Below the pieces are notes generated by a model. That model saw nothing but the letters and a program-made list of their open reading frames with translations. It was not told the DNA's origin and ran no database searches. A stretch of 64,000 nucleotides of DNA from positions 1,364,001 through 1,428,000 of the forward strand of contig NZ_LR134476.1 in assembly GCF_900637955.1 (NCBI RefSeq), written 5' to 3'. The position numbers and the translations under genes are program-made. Source of the DNA: Trueperella bialowiezensis. GTDB taxonomy: Bacteria; Actinomycetota; Actinomycetes; Actinomycetales; Actinomycetaceae. Numbering within the stretch: position 1 is the stretch's first letter; every line of letters begins with the position of its first letter. Of this stretch, positions 36,721 to 46,400 are shown one piece after another.

Positions 36721-37953
36721 CTAGAACCCGCTATCCGTGGGCGTCGGATAGTACTTGCGCATCCTGCGCACGTAATTCAAGCCCGATCCCAAGCGGAAAA
36801 TCACTCGCTTTGGATGTTGGTCAACCCGATAGTCAAGCGGTGTGACAGTGTTCCTCCGCGCCGCCCGCACCTGCTTACGCAGGTGCGGGTCTCGTATATA
36901 GTTCCTATTCGCCAACAAAGGCGGCACGATCGCGAAAATACCTTCGCGCGTTTGCCGGGCGACGACGTCGTCATCATCCGCCTTGCCCAGCGCGTCCGCC
37001 ACAACAATACGCGCCAGATCAATACCTCCCACCTTGAGGTAGTAGTGGCCGCGGCCCATTCGCGGGTTGAGGTCTAGCCAGTAAATGCGGCCGTCGCGGG
37101 GATCGATTTTCACGTCTAACGAGAAGAAGCCGGTCAAACCTATCTTGCGGATAATTCGCTGTGCCTGCTCGATAAGCTCCGGGTGCTCACGCACGTAAAT
37201 GATCCCCGCGTTACCAATCAGCTCTGGCTCGTGGATGCCAAGAAGTACCTGCCCGGATCCAATCGCGGCTAGACGGCCACGCGTTGTTACGTATCCGTTG
37301 ACCACCCATTGCGTGGTGTCATCACCCGGGATGAGCTCCTGAACGATTAAGTCGACACGAGCTTGCGCCACGCGTGCGAATAGTGCGCGGGCGGCGTCGT
37401 GGTCCTCCGCCACCGACACCTTGTCCAAGCCATACTTAGAATTTTTGAAAAAGTCCGCACCCGAACGGGTTTTGACCACGAGCGGGGCACGAAGCGCATC
37501 TATCGCATGCCACGAATCAGGATCTGCCAGCGACATCGTCACATGCTGAGGCGCGTGCAACCCAAGCGACTCAAGCAGCTCGGCCAACGCGGCCTTATCG
37601 TTGGCACGAGCGATCACCTCCGGGGTCGGTTGCGGCAAGAACCATCCGGGCAGTTCTTCCCGATGCGTGGCAGCGATCTCGAGCGGCTCATCAACATTCC
37701 CTAAGAAAATAGGGGTTAGCCCGGGGTTGTCTGCACTGATCTGCTGCATGAGCGGGATGAGACGCGCCGGATCCATCAGCGTGCCCTTGTCAACGATACG
37801 AAAATCGAGAATACGCGAATCCGAGACCGGCCCGCGCGCAAAATCATTAATCACAAGCGAACGGAGCCCGTAAGCTTCATGGAACAAGCGCGCGATCGTG
37901 TACTCAGAGATATCTGCCCCAACAATGACGGGCAGCACCGGTGGCGTAGTCAT
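36721..37953 (-). CDS. ATP-grasp carboxylate-amine ligase, 410 aa
   Basis: The start is the ATG at 37953 (MTTPPVLPVIVGADISEYTIARLFHEAYG). The fold is ATP-grasp: a pre-ATP domain (1-120), an ATP-binding middle (PLVVKTRSGADFF, LIVQELIPGDDTTQWVVNG) and the metal-ligand end (FSLDVKIDPRDGRIYWLDLNPRMGRGHYYLKVGG). It belongs to the COG3919-like group that includes the D-aspartate ligase of Enterococcus faecium, which adds D-Asp to the peptidoglycan lysine. Related Actinomycetaceae have D-Glu in their cross-bridges, so a wall cross-bridge role is a reasonable guess only. Confidence 0.85.
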   Translation of the reverse strand: MTTPPVLPVIVGADISEYTIARLFHEAYGLRSLVINDFARGPVSDSRILDFRIVDKGTLMDPARLIPLMQQISADNPGLTPIFLGNVDEPLEIAATHREELPGWFLPQPTPEVIARANDKAALAELLESLGLHAPQHVTMSLADPDSWHAIDALRAPLVVKTRSGADFFKNSKYGLDKVSVAEDHDAARALFARVAQARVDLIVQELIPGDDTTQWVVNGYVTTRGRLAAIGSGQVLLGIHEPELIGNAGIIYVREHPELIEQAQRIIRKIGLTGFFSLDVKIDPRDGRIYWLDLNPRMGRGHYYLKVGGIDLARIVVADALGKADDDDVVARQTREGIFAIVPPLLANRNYIRDPHLRKQVRAARRNTVTPLDYRVDQHPKRVIFRLGSGLNYVRRMRKYYPTPTDSGF

Positions 37954-37975
37954 GGAGTAATTGTATGCGAGCACA

Positions 37976-38038
37976 GGGCGGGCGCTGAGAGCTGCTCGAC
38001 GAGTATCACTACTCGTGTTGTTCTCTTAGCGCCCGCCC
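37976..38038 (-). terminator. Large nested hairpin downstream of the LRR gene
   Basis: GGGCGGGCGCT (37976-37986) pairs with AGCGCCCGCCC (38028-38038), enclosing a second palindrome ACGAGT-atcact-ACTCGT. It lies 56 bp beyond the LRR stop on its strand and is probably its terminator. The gap between (38039-38093) is a low-complexity run of TGGCTAG and CTAACTGG-like units. Confidence 0.7.
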
Positions 38039-38093
38039 GGGTTGGTTAGCTGGCTAGCTGACTAACCGGCTAGTTGGCTAACTGGCAAGTTGG

Positions 38094-41000
38094 TTAGGAG
38101 ATGATGTGCATGTTGTTCCATCCGTGGCCGACTTGGATGGGGTGTCCCCACCGGCTGTTGCCGAGGTTACGGTAGAAGAACATGCGTCCATTCGTATGAA
38201 CTCCGAGCAGGTCACGGCGTCCATCACCATTCAAGTCACCTGGAATAGTGACGTGCGAGAACCCGGCCCACCCGTGGCCGACCTGGCCGGCACCAGAGAA
38301 CGTGCCATTACCATGACCACGGTAGGCGAACATGCGCCCATCATCGCGAATACCAATCAGATCCGGGTTGCCATCACCAGTGAACTGGCCAGGTGCAAGG
38401 ATCGTGGTCGTCCGACCCCAACCATGGCCAACCTGGCCACGGCCGTTGAGTCCGTTAGGTCGCACGTTGTAAGCAAACAACCGTCCACTATCAACCTGCC
38501 GGGCAACCAGTACCTGGTCTGATCCGAAACGGCCAACATAGACAATGTTGTCCATCCCGTTCCAGCCCCGGCCAGCCTGCTTACCGTAAGACAGTGCTCC
38601 GCCGCCATCGGAGTAGTAGTAGTAATGCATAGTTCCATCCGCATGGCGGACCAACAAATCAGAACGGTTATCACCGTTGACATCCGGGATCGGAGTGATC
38701 GACGTGATCTGAGTCTGGTCACAGGCAACCACTCCAACACCGTAGATCCCGCCTTGGCCGTTACCAGCATAGAAATGCACCCGGCCCTCAGAATCAACCG
38801 ACCACAGGTCAGCAATCCCATCACCAGTCGCGTCGCCTAGGACGCCACTAGCACGAGACCCAACCTGCAGCCCATCAGACACCACACACGACGGCACAGG
38901 CTCAGGCTCAGGCTCAGGAGTTGGCTCTGGCTCTGGCTCCGGCTCTGGCTCAGGTGCAGGTTCAGGCGTCGGCTCCGGCTCGGGCTCCGGCTCCGGAGTT
39001 GGTTCGGGCTCAGGAGTTGGCTCGGGTTCAGGAGTTGGCTCGGGTTCAGGAGTTGGCTCCGGCTCAGGCGCGGGAGTCAGTTCAGCGATCTCCTCGGCCG
39101 TCATTGGGCGGGTGCGGGTTTGAGTGAACTCGAAGGTCACTTCGGCCCACGTGCCTTCGGCAGCGCGCCACGTCCAATCAACGGTCTTTATGGTGCGCGT
39201 CTGGTGCACGATGCGCTGTTCTGCGTCAGCTTCGCCATCCACCCAGTCGCCATACTCAGTGATCGTTTCGGGCTTGGGCGGCAGCGGAACCTTCACAGTC
39301 CAGTCGACCACCACATCATCGGCGAGCTTGTAACCCTCAAGGGCGCGGGCAATCACGTTTGTGACAGTGCCCGGGTTCACCTTGACCGTGCCAGTGACGA
39401 CCTCGCCACCAACCACGTACTCAACGCCGTCAACCGTTGGGATCACAATCCCACCAGCTTCAGCAGAGTACTCAGGCTCAGCAACCTCAGAGACGACCAC
39501 CGTCAGGGCATTGATCTCCTCGGTCGTCATTGGGCGGGTACGCGTCTGTGTGAACTCGAAGGTCACCTCGGCCCACTTACCCTCGGCAGCACGCCACGTC
39601 CAATCAACGGTCTTAATGGTGCGCGTCTGGTGCACGATGCGCTGTTCTGCATCAGCTTCACCATCCACCCAGTCGCCATACTCAGTGATCGTTTCGGGCT
39701 TGGGTGGCAGCGGAGCCTTAACAGCCCAGTCAACCACCACGTCGTCGGCGAGCTTGTAACCCTCAAGGGCGCGAGCAGTCACGTTTGTGACCGTGCCCGG
39801 GGCCACTTCGAACGTACCCGAGACAACCTCGCCGTTAACCAGGTACTCAACGCCGACAACCGTTGGGATCACAATCCCGCCAGCCTCGGCAGAGTACTCA
39901 GGTTCAGCAACCTCGGCTACAACCACGGGCCCGATTTCGCAGCCGTCGTCGTCAACCTCGACGCCTTCTGCGGTGTCCGGGCACTTGTCTGCCCAGTTGG
40001 GAACGCCATCGCCGTCGTCGTCGCCAATATCCTTCCACTTCGCATACACCGTCACATCACCGGTGACAGCCGCCTCGAAGTCGAAAGCGGTCGCAAACTC
40101 GGCGTCAGCAAACCAACCCTCGAACTCGAAACCGTCAGCAACAGGAACGTCCGGCGTCGTAGCCTTCTGCCCATCAAGGACCAGCTGCACCGGCACCTGC
40201 TCACCATGGCCGCCCATATCGAACGACACCTGATGGGTGTAGGTCTTCGCGGCTAGCACGGTCATCTTGATCCCGTCAGCAGTTTGCCAGCTGACGCTCT
40301 TGTTCGGTTCGTTGATGACGAGCTTGCCGTCCTTAACCTCGGCATTCGTCAGTCCGCTCAGGGTGTCAGGGTCGAACAGGTCGCCAAGCCGATCCGTCCC
40401 CAACTGCTTCGTTGACTTCACGATCGGAAGACCAGACAGCCCAAATTCCTTGAGTTTAAGACCGTCAGCGCTTGCCAACGGCCACAAGCCATAGTCGATC
40501 TCCAGATGGTTCAACTTGCGGTTGTTGGTCAGGTCGAGCTCTGTCAAACCGTCGTTCACCCACGCAGTCAGACGCGTCAACTCAGGATTGTTCGAGACAT
40601 CCAACTCAGTGAGATTGTTGCCGAGTACCTGTACTTCCTTCAGCCCCTTAGCCCTCGACAGGTCAACGGCAGTCAACTTATTGTTGTTAGCTCGGAGTGT
40701 GTGCAGGTCCTTACCATTAAAGTTAAGTTCGGTCAGGTTGTTCCCGCTCACCCTCAAATCTTGGAGGGCTCCGTTACTCGAAAGATCAAGCTCGCTCAAC
40801 TGGTTGTTGTTTGCAAACAGCCACCGGATAGTCTGGCCCCGCTTAATATCAAGTGAGGTCAGCTTGTTGTTGTACACATATACGTACCGGAGGTTGCCGA
40901 GCCCTGACGTGTTGACCTCCGTCAACTGATTATCGTTGACGATCAGCCATTCCAGGTAACGATTCTTCGACACGTCCAACGTGGTCAGAGCGTTATTGTT

Positions 41001-43238
41001 CGCCCACAAATGAGTGAGCTTGTCGTTCTTCGTCACGTCGAGTTCCGTCAGCTTGTTCTTCTTCACGTCCAAGTATTCGAGCCTCGGACTGTTGGAAACG
41101 TCGATGCTCGTCAAATTATTGTTACCGACGTGCAGACGGCTCAACCGGGGCTTAGCGGAGACGTCGAGTTCCGTCAGCTGATTGTTATCCGCGAAGAGCC
41201 AGCCCACGTCTGGCGAATTCGTGAGATCGAGCGACGTGAGCGCATTATTTCTAATCCGGATTTCTTTCAAGTCGGGCTTGTTCGACGCATCCAGCTTCGT
41301 CAGCTTGTTATTCTCTGCGAAAATCTGCCAAAGCTTCGGATTATTGCTGACATCCAACTCGGTCAGCTGGTTGTTATCAACGTAAAGGAACTCCAGTCGC
41401 GTGTTCGCCGAAACGTCGACCTCGGTCAGCTGATTGTTTTGCACGTTCAAGGTCGCTAGCCACGGGAAGTGTTCGATACCCTTCACTGACGTCAGCCCGG
41501 AGTCCTTCAACCTAATAGCCTTGACGGAGTTGCGCTCTGAATCAGTGAGCTTGCCGTCCTTGTGCCAGTCGAAATTATCTGCAACGTACTTGCGGAGTAC
41601 TGGATCTGGGAAGTTCACTTCGTCGATCGGCAACTGCTTTTCCACCGGCTTCGGCGCAGGTTCCACGATGTTTAAAATGAACGTGGCAGGCTGGGGCACG
41701 TTCGGATTGTCATCCTCAATCCGCTCGGCAGTCAGCCGCAGCGTGATCACCTTGTTATCCACAGCCTCGGTTGGCCTACCCGTGAGCTCACAACCACGAA
41801 CGAAATCATTGCGCTTGACCGTCAAACCCTCAGGCAGACCATCAGCCACACACTGAATGTTCCTAAATCCGCCCCAGCTGTAATCGGTGGCAACCTTCTG
41901 CTTGATCTCCTTGCCAACAGTTCCGTTAACGACGTCGATGACGTCGCGCAGCTCCGGAGCCTTCGTACAGCCACGTTCGTCAACAGCCTTGTATGCCGAA
42001 GCCGGACATTCGTCCTTCCAGTTCGGTACGCCGTCGTTGTCGTCGTCGCGCATATCCTTCCACTTGGCGTAAACCGTCACGTCATCCTCGATGGCTGCCT
42101 CGAAGTCGAACGGGGTGGTGAATCCAGCATCTGCGAACCAACCCTCAAACTCGAAGCCATCAGCAACCGGAGCCTCCGGTGCGCTGGCCTTCGCCCCGTC
42201 CTCAACCTTCTGCGCGGGCACCTGCTCACCTTGGCCGCCCATATCGAACGTCACCTGGTGCGTAGCATTTTCCGCGGCAAAAATATTCACTTGGAGCCCG
42301 TTAGTGGTGCGCCACCACAGGACAAGCTCGTCATCGACAATGTAAAGCTTGCCATCTTCGATGTTGGCGTTTTGCAAACCAGTTGCCGTCTCCGGATCGA
42401 AAAGATCACCAAGACGTGAAGTGTTGACCTCACCCGTCGATTTCACAACCGGAACATCATGCAACGTAACGAAGAAAGGCTTGAGCTTTTCAAATCCTTG
42501 AACCGGCCACATGTGATGGTCGATGTCGAGATTCTCCATCTTCAGATTGTTCGACAGATCCAGATTCTGCAGTTGAACGTTCTTCGACAGCGTCAAATAC
42601 TCCAGATTGGGAAGAGTCGTCACATCCAACTCAGTAAGAGCGTTATCCGAAAGGTCAAGCTCAACGAGGTTCGGCGCCACCGGTAGATCAATCCCAGTCA
42701 GCGAATTGCCATGCGCTTGCAGCACTGCGAGGTTTTCGTTCTGCGACACCACAAGTTCCGTCAATTCGTTGTACTGCACATGGAGACGTTCCAGCTTGGG
42801 ATTATTCGTCACATCCAGTGTGGTGATCTGATTGTTTTTAACGTCCAGTTTCTGCAGATTCGGGAAATGCTCAATGCCTTCCACCGACGTGAGCCCCGAG
42901 TCGGAAATGATGATTTCCGAAACGGCGGCGCGCTCGGATTCACTCAGCCGGCCATCACCATCAAGATCGAGTTTGCTGGCAACATGTTCCCGGAAGGCAG
43001 GATCCGGGAAGCTCGCTTCGTCAACCGCAATCGGTGTATTCGTAGATTCAGAGTGCGACGCCGTCGTCACGCCGTCGTCAACAGTCGCGGCATGAACCGG
43101 AGCCGTAAAGCCGACGCCGAGCAACGCTGCTGCGGCAAGTGCGGCTGTCACTGTGCGCGCGTGCGGCGGGCGTTTCTTCCCGCCACGCAAAAATGACGTA
43201 TTCAACGCTTTTCCCTTCATGTAGTTCATGTAGTGCAC
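38094..43238 (-). CDS. Secreted internalin-like leucine-rich-repeat protein with FG-GAP-like C-terminal domain, 1714 aa
   Basis: Signal peptide (hydrophobic stretch about 29-45, cleavage near VHAA at 50). LRR block 1 (about 107-245) and LRR block 2 (about 565-925), with 21-22-residue units of the [20 protein letters not shown] type as in InlJ. Each block is preceded by a similar lead-in (VNFPDP...DGxLxxSER...DSGLTSVxGIEHFP). Two InlB B-repeat/Flg_new domains (328-394, 1003-1069; ending VTVYAKWKD), each followed by a TSP3-like Asp-rich segment ([15 protein letters not shown]). An Ig-like region (426-526). Two near-identical modules (1108-1242, 1250-1384). A Glu-Pro linker (1389-1448). An FG-GAP/VCBS-like domain (1450-1714). 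No LPXTG and no membrane anchor. The start may be GTG 43238 or ATG 43220. A DtxR-like box overlaps the promoter. Likely a surface adhesin. Confidence 0.9.
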   Translation of the reverse strand: MHYMNYMKGKALNTSFLRGGKKRPPHARTVTAALAAAALLGVGFTAPVHAATVDDGVTTASHSESTNTPIAVDEASFPDPAFREHVASKLDLDGDGRLSESERAAVSEIIISDSGLTSVEGIEHFPNLQKLDVKNNQITTLDVTNNPKLERLHVQYNELTELVVSQNENLAVLQAHGNSLTGIDLPVAPNLVELDLSDNALTELDVTTLPNLEYLTLSKNVQLQNLDLSNNLKMENLDIDHHMWPVQGFEKLKPFFVTLHDVPVVKSTGEVNTSRLGDLFDPETATGLQNANIEDGKLYIVDDELVLWWRTTNGLQVNIFAAENATHQVTFDMGGQGEQVPAQKVEDGAKASAPEAPVADGFEFEGWFADAGFTTPFDFEAAIEDDVTVYAKWKDMRDDDNDGVPNWKDECPASAYKAVDERGCTKAPELRDVIDVVNGTVGKEIKQKVATDYSWGGFRNIQCVADGLPEGLTVKRNDFVRGCELTGRPTEAVDNKVITLRLTAERIEDDNPNVPQPATFILNIVEPAPKPVEKQLPIDEVNFPDPVLRKYVADNFDWHKDGKLTDSERNSVKAIRLKDSGLTSVKGIEHFPWLATLNVQNNQLTEVDVSANTRLEFLYVDNNQLTELDVSNNPKLWQIFAENNKLTKLDASNKPDLKEIRIRNNALTSLDLTNSPDVGWLFADNNQLTELDVSAKPRLSRLHVGNNNLTSIDVSNSPRLEYLDVKKNKLTELDVTKNDKLTHLWANNNALTTLDVSKNRYLEWLIVNDNQLTEVNTSGLGNLRYVYVYNNKLTSLDIKRGQTIRWLFANNNQLSELDLSSNGALQDLRVSGNNLTELNFNGKDLHTLRANNNKLTAVDLSRAKGLKEVQVLGNNLTELDVSNNPELTRLTAWVNDGLTELDLTNNRKLNHLEIDYGLWPLASADGLKLKEFGLSGLPIVKSTKQLGTDRLGDLFDPDTLSGLTNAEVKDGKLVINEPNKSVSWQTADGIKMTVLAAKTYTHQVSFDMGGHGEQVPVQLVLDGQKATTPDVPVADGFEFEGWFADAEFATAFDFEAAVTGDVTVYAKWKDIGDDDGDGVPNWADKCPDTAEGVEVDDDGCEIGPVVVAEVAEPEYSAEAGGIVIPTVVGVEYLVNGEVVSGTFEVAPGTVTNVTARALEGYKLADDVVVDWAVKAPLPPKPETITEYGDWVDGEADAEQRIVHQTRTIKTVDWTWRAAEGKWAEVTFEFTQTRTRPMTTEEINALTVVVSEVAEPEYSAEAGGIVIPTVDGVEYVVGGEVVTGTVKVNPGTVTNVIARALEGYKLADDVVVDWTVKVPLPPKPETITEYGDWVDGEADAEQRIVHQTRTIKTVDWTWRAAEGTWAEVTFEFTQTRTRPMTAEEIAELTPAPEPEPTPEPEPTPEPEPTPEPEPTPEPEPEPEPTPEPAPEPEPEPEPEPTPEPEPEPVPSCVVSDGLQVGSRASGVLGDATGDGIADLWSVDSEGRVHFYAGNGQGGIYGVGVVACDQTQITSITPIPDVNGDNRSDLLVRHADGTMHYYYYSDGGGALSYGKQAGRGWNGMDNIVYVGRFGSDQVLVARQVDSGRLFAYNVRPNGLNGRGQVGHGWGRTTTILAPGQFTGDGNPDLIGIRDDGRMFAYRGHGNGTFSGAGQVGHGWAGFSHVTIPGDLNGDGRRDLLGVHTNGRMFFYRNLGNSRWGHPIQVGHGWNNMHIIS
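38097..38891 (-). repeat. Direct repeat, copy 1: FG-GAP-domain DNA shared with the sialidase gene
   Basis: The 3' end of the LRR gene is nearly the same as the 3' end of the sialidase gene (43458-44249), with about 25 amino-acid differences in 265 positions counted by eye and one indel. The similarity extends a little beyond the stop (TTGGTTAGGAGATGATG) and upstream into the Glu-Pro linker. Confidence 0.9.
38895..39074 (-). repeat. Glu-Pro linker microsatellite in the LRR gene
   Basis: Tandem degenerate hexamers and longer units (CAGGTTCAGG / GGAGTTGGCTC types) encode about 60 residues of [11 protein letters not shown] shorter version occurs in the sialidase gene near 44250-44360. Confidence 0.85.
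39087..39917 (-). repeat. Two tandem ~405-bp modules within the LRR gene
   Basis: Residues 1108-1242 (39513-39917) and 1250-1384 (39087-39491) are near-identical, both running from [17 protein letters not shown] to TQTRTRPMT with a shared [19 protein letters not shown] core. This suggests a recent internal duplication. Confidence 0.88.
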
Positions 43239-43250
43239 ATATGTTAATAA

Positions 43251-43268
43251 GGTTAGGCTTGCCTAACC
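43251..43268 (-). promoter_or_regulatory. DtxR/IdeR-type iron box in front of the LRR gene
   Basis: GGTTAGGC-TT-GCCTAACC (43251-43268) is a perfect palindrome and closely matches the DtxR consensus TTAGGTTAGSCTAACCTAA. It ends 12 bases before the GTG start of the LRR gene, where it would cover the promoter, so iron repression is expected. Confidence 0.85.
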
Positions 43269-43357
43269 CAAGATCATGCTACTGCACTTTACTCACACAT
43301 AGGCAGGTTGATTTTGCGGCGAACATTCCTTCACATGGCAATTCGCAACATGCACAT

Positions 43358-43396
43358 GTGTAAGGGCGAGCGTGAAGATCACGCTCGCCCTTACAC
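43358..43396 (-). terminator. Terminator hairpin of the sialidase gene
   Basis: A perfect 17-bp stem, GTGTAAGGGCGAGCGTG (43358-43374) with CACGCTCGCCCTTACAC (43380-43396), and a 5-base loop. It lies 58 bp downstream of the sialidase stop. No long U-tract follows. Confidence 0.8.
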
Positions 43397-43454
43397 CACC
43401 AGCCCGGTGGCCGAGTTGGTTACCTGGGGCAGTTACCAAGCCGGCCTAGGTTGG

Positions 43455-46400
43455 TTAGGAGATGATGGTCATGTTGTTCCATCCGTGGCCAACCTGAACA
43501 GGGTATCCCCACCGGCTGTTGCCAAGGTTACGGTAGAAGAACATGCGTCCATTCGTATGAACTCCGAGCAGGTCACGGCGTCCATCACCATCAAGGTCAC
43601 CGGGGATGACTGCATGGGCGAACCCGTTCCACCCGTGGCCGACCTGGCCGACGGTACTAAACGTGCCACCTGCGTGGCCTCGGTAGGCGAACATGTGTCC
43701 ATCATCCCGAATACCGATCAGGTCCGGGTTGCCATCACCAGTGAACTGGCCAGGGGCAAGGATCGTGGTTGTTCGACCCCAACCGTGCCCAACTTGGCCC
43801 CGGCCGTTGAGTCCGTTAGCTCGCACGTTGTAAGCAAACAACCGTCCACTATCAACCTGCCGGGCAACCAGTACCTGGTCTGATCCGAAACGGCCAACAT
43901 AGACAATGTTGTCCATCCCGTTCCAGCCCCGGCCAGCCTGCTTACCGTAAGATAGTGCGCCACCGCCATCGGAATGGTAGTAGTGCACGGTCCCATCCGC
44001 ATGGCGGACCAACAGGTCAGAACGGTTATCACCATTCACATCCGGAATCGGAGTTATCGACGTGATCTTGCCCTGGTCGCAGGCAACAACACCGACATGG
44101 TAGATCCCGCCACGGCCGTTACCAGCGTAGAAATGCACCCGGCCATCGGAATCGACCGACCACACGTCAGCGATCCCATCACCAGTGGCATCGCCAAGAA
44201 CGCCACTAGCACGAGACCCAACCTTCAACCCATCAGCCACCACACACGACGGCACAGGCTCAGGTTCAGGAGTTGGTTCCGGTTCCGGAGTTGGTTCGGG
44301 CTCAGGCGTCGGCTCCGGTTCCGGCGTCGGTTCAGGTTCCGGTACAGGCTCCGGGTTTGGCGCAAGCGTTAGCGTGAACGTCGTCGAAGCGGTACGCGGA
44401 ATACCTGTGCCGTCGTCGGCTTCCGTCACGGTCGCGGTCACGTCGAAGCTGGCCTCTTCGGCATTCTTGACCGCTGGAGTACCCGAAATCTCCCCGGTTG
44501 CCGGATCAATCGACAGGCCTGCGGGCAGACCCTCAGCGCTAAACGTGTCAGCAAGCAGTGGATCGTTGCCGGTGGTCTCGAGCTTGATCGGGGTGATCTC
44601 AGAGCCTTCAGTAGCAGAAACATTCGCCACAGGCTCCAATCCCACTTCGAACGGCAGATTCTCTTCCAGATACTTCAGCGAGAAGTTAATGTAGGAGACC
44701 TTGTTGGCAACAGCCGGCTCCATGAGCAGGCCGATCTTGCCATCGGGCTGAACTGCCATCGTCGTGTAGCCAGTGCCGCCATTGCGAACCTGCTTCGAGA
44801 CGGGCCAGGTGGCGCCGTCGTCGTAAGACATGGAAACGTGTCCGTCAACGCGATCCCACCACTTCTTCGTGTTCGAGAAAAGCAGAACCTTTGAACGCAG
44901 CGTGCCCTCCTTGGCGGTCGGGAACGGCCGGAGGAGTTGCGCGTTGTTTTGCGAGTCGGGCAGTTGCTTTTCGAGGCGGTAGTCTTTCCAGTTCATGCCG
45001 CCGTCGTCGGAGATGGCAACGATCCGGTAGCCCTGACCGTACGAGCCGCGCGGAATACGCGAGTTGAGCATGAGCCGGCCGTCGGACAGCTCGGCCACCT
45101 TGTTCTCGTCGTAGTTCCACTTTTGGGCGAAGGGTGCGCCGTCGGTGTCGGACGTGAAGTTACCGCCCTGCCAGGTCTTGCCGTGGTCGTCAGAGAAGAT
45201 GGAGATGGCGAGGAAGCCGCCGCTCTTCTTCAAGCACGCGGCCTGCTGCACGAGCCGGCCCTTGTGTGGTTCGTACATCTTCTGGATGCCGGCGCCAGAC
45301 GTGGCGAAGCAGCCCTTGACATCTTTGCCGCGATCGCCGAGCACGTCGTTCGTGATCGTGCGGAGCTTCCACGTGTGCCCGTTGTCTTTCGAGCTGGCCA
45401 CGGTGAAGTTCATGGTGCGCCGGTCGGCTTCGTCGATCGTCCCGTCTTCCTTGTACACATAGTGCGGGTTGTTGGGCAGGCCAGCATCCAGCGACCCGAC
45501 GAAGAAGTTGAAAATCTCGCCAGTGTCATGGTCGACCACGTACGACGGGTCGGACCAACCGTAGCGTTCACCCGGACCGGCCACTTTACCTTCCGCGATG
45601 ATCGTGCGCGGGCCCCACGTCTTACCGCCATCGGTGGAACGGCGCTGCACGATCGAGTTCTCGTTCGGGGAGTCGCCGCCGCCAGTCATGGCGTTGATCG
45701 GCCGGTAGTCGTAGGAGGCCAGCAGGTCGCCATTCGATGCGACTGCGATCGCGGGAATACGAATGTTGTATTCGCCGGGCACGTTCTCGTCGAGCATCTC
45801 CATGTCAGACAGCGTGGGCGCCAGCCGCGGATCTGCGTTTGGTGCGGGGAACGGCTTGGCGGCCTCCCACGTCGTCGGCGTATCCGCGGTAGCGGTTGCC
45901 GGAACCTGGGTTGTCTTGCCGTCTTGCTTGGCTGTGACGACGACGTCGAGCACGGCCCGGCCGCGCTCCAGATCGACGCTGGTCACGGGGTACGTCATGG
46001 AGTCGCACGTGAGCGTAGCGCCCGGTGCGATCTCGCCGGAACATGCCGGGGCGCCGTCGTTGAGGGAGACCTGCACGGGCTTGTCCGTCGGGTTCGAGAT
46101 CTTCAGCGTGGCCGTGAGTTCGTCGCCTTCAGCGTACTGATCTTTGCCGATTCCGCCGGTGAACTCGAAGGACTCCACTTTTGCGAGCATGGGCGCGACG
46201 CCGACCTGCTCGCCTGAGAAACGTTCCATCGGCTTGGCCTTGCCACGGTAGCGGATGTCGTCGTAGAGCTGGAATTCGATCCAGGGCGTAAAGCCGCCGG
46301 CCTCGATATCCGCCTCGTTGACCACATGCGACGCGAAGGGGCACGACTCCGTCTTCCCTGCGGGCAGGGCGCCCCACTTGCAACCGTGCCAGTTATCTAG

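Noticed and set aside
38094-38200. LPXTG-type sorting signal at the ends of the LRR protein and sialidase
   Set aside because: Both end in NNMxIIS without a sorting motif, hydrophobic segment or basic tail.
39120-40256. Long plus-strand frame within the LRR gene
   Set aside because: Antisense to a clearly real repetitive gene; its own repeats just mirror the coding repeats.
40500-42900. Regularly spaced repeats suggesting a CRISPR-like array
   Set aside because: The periodicity is the codons of leucine-rich repeats; units are degenerate and coding, with no spacers.
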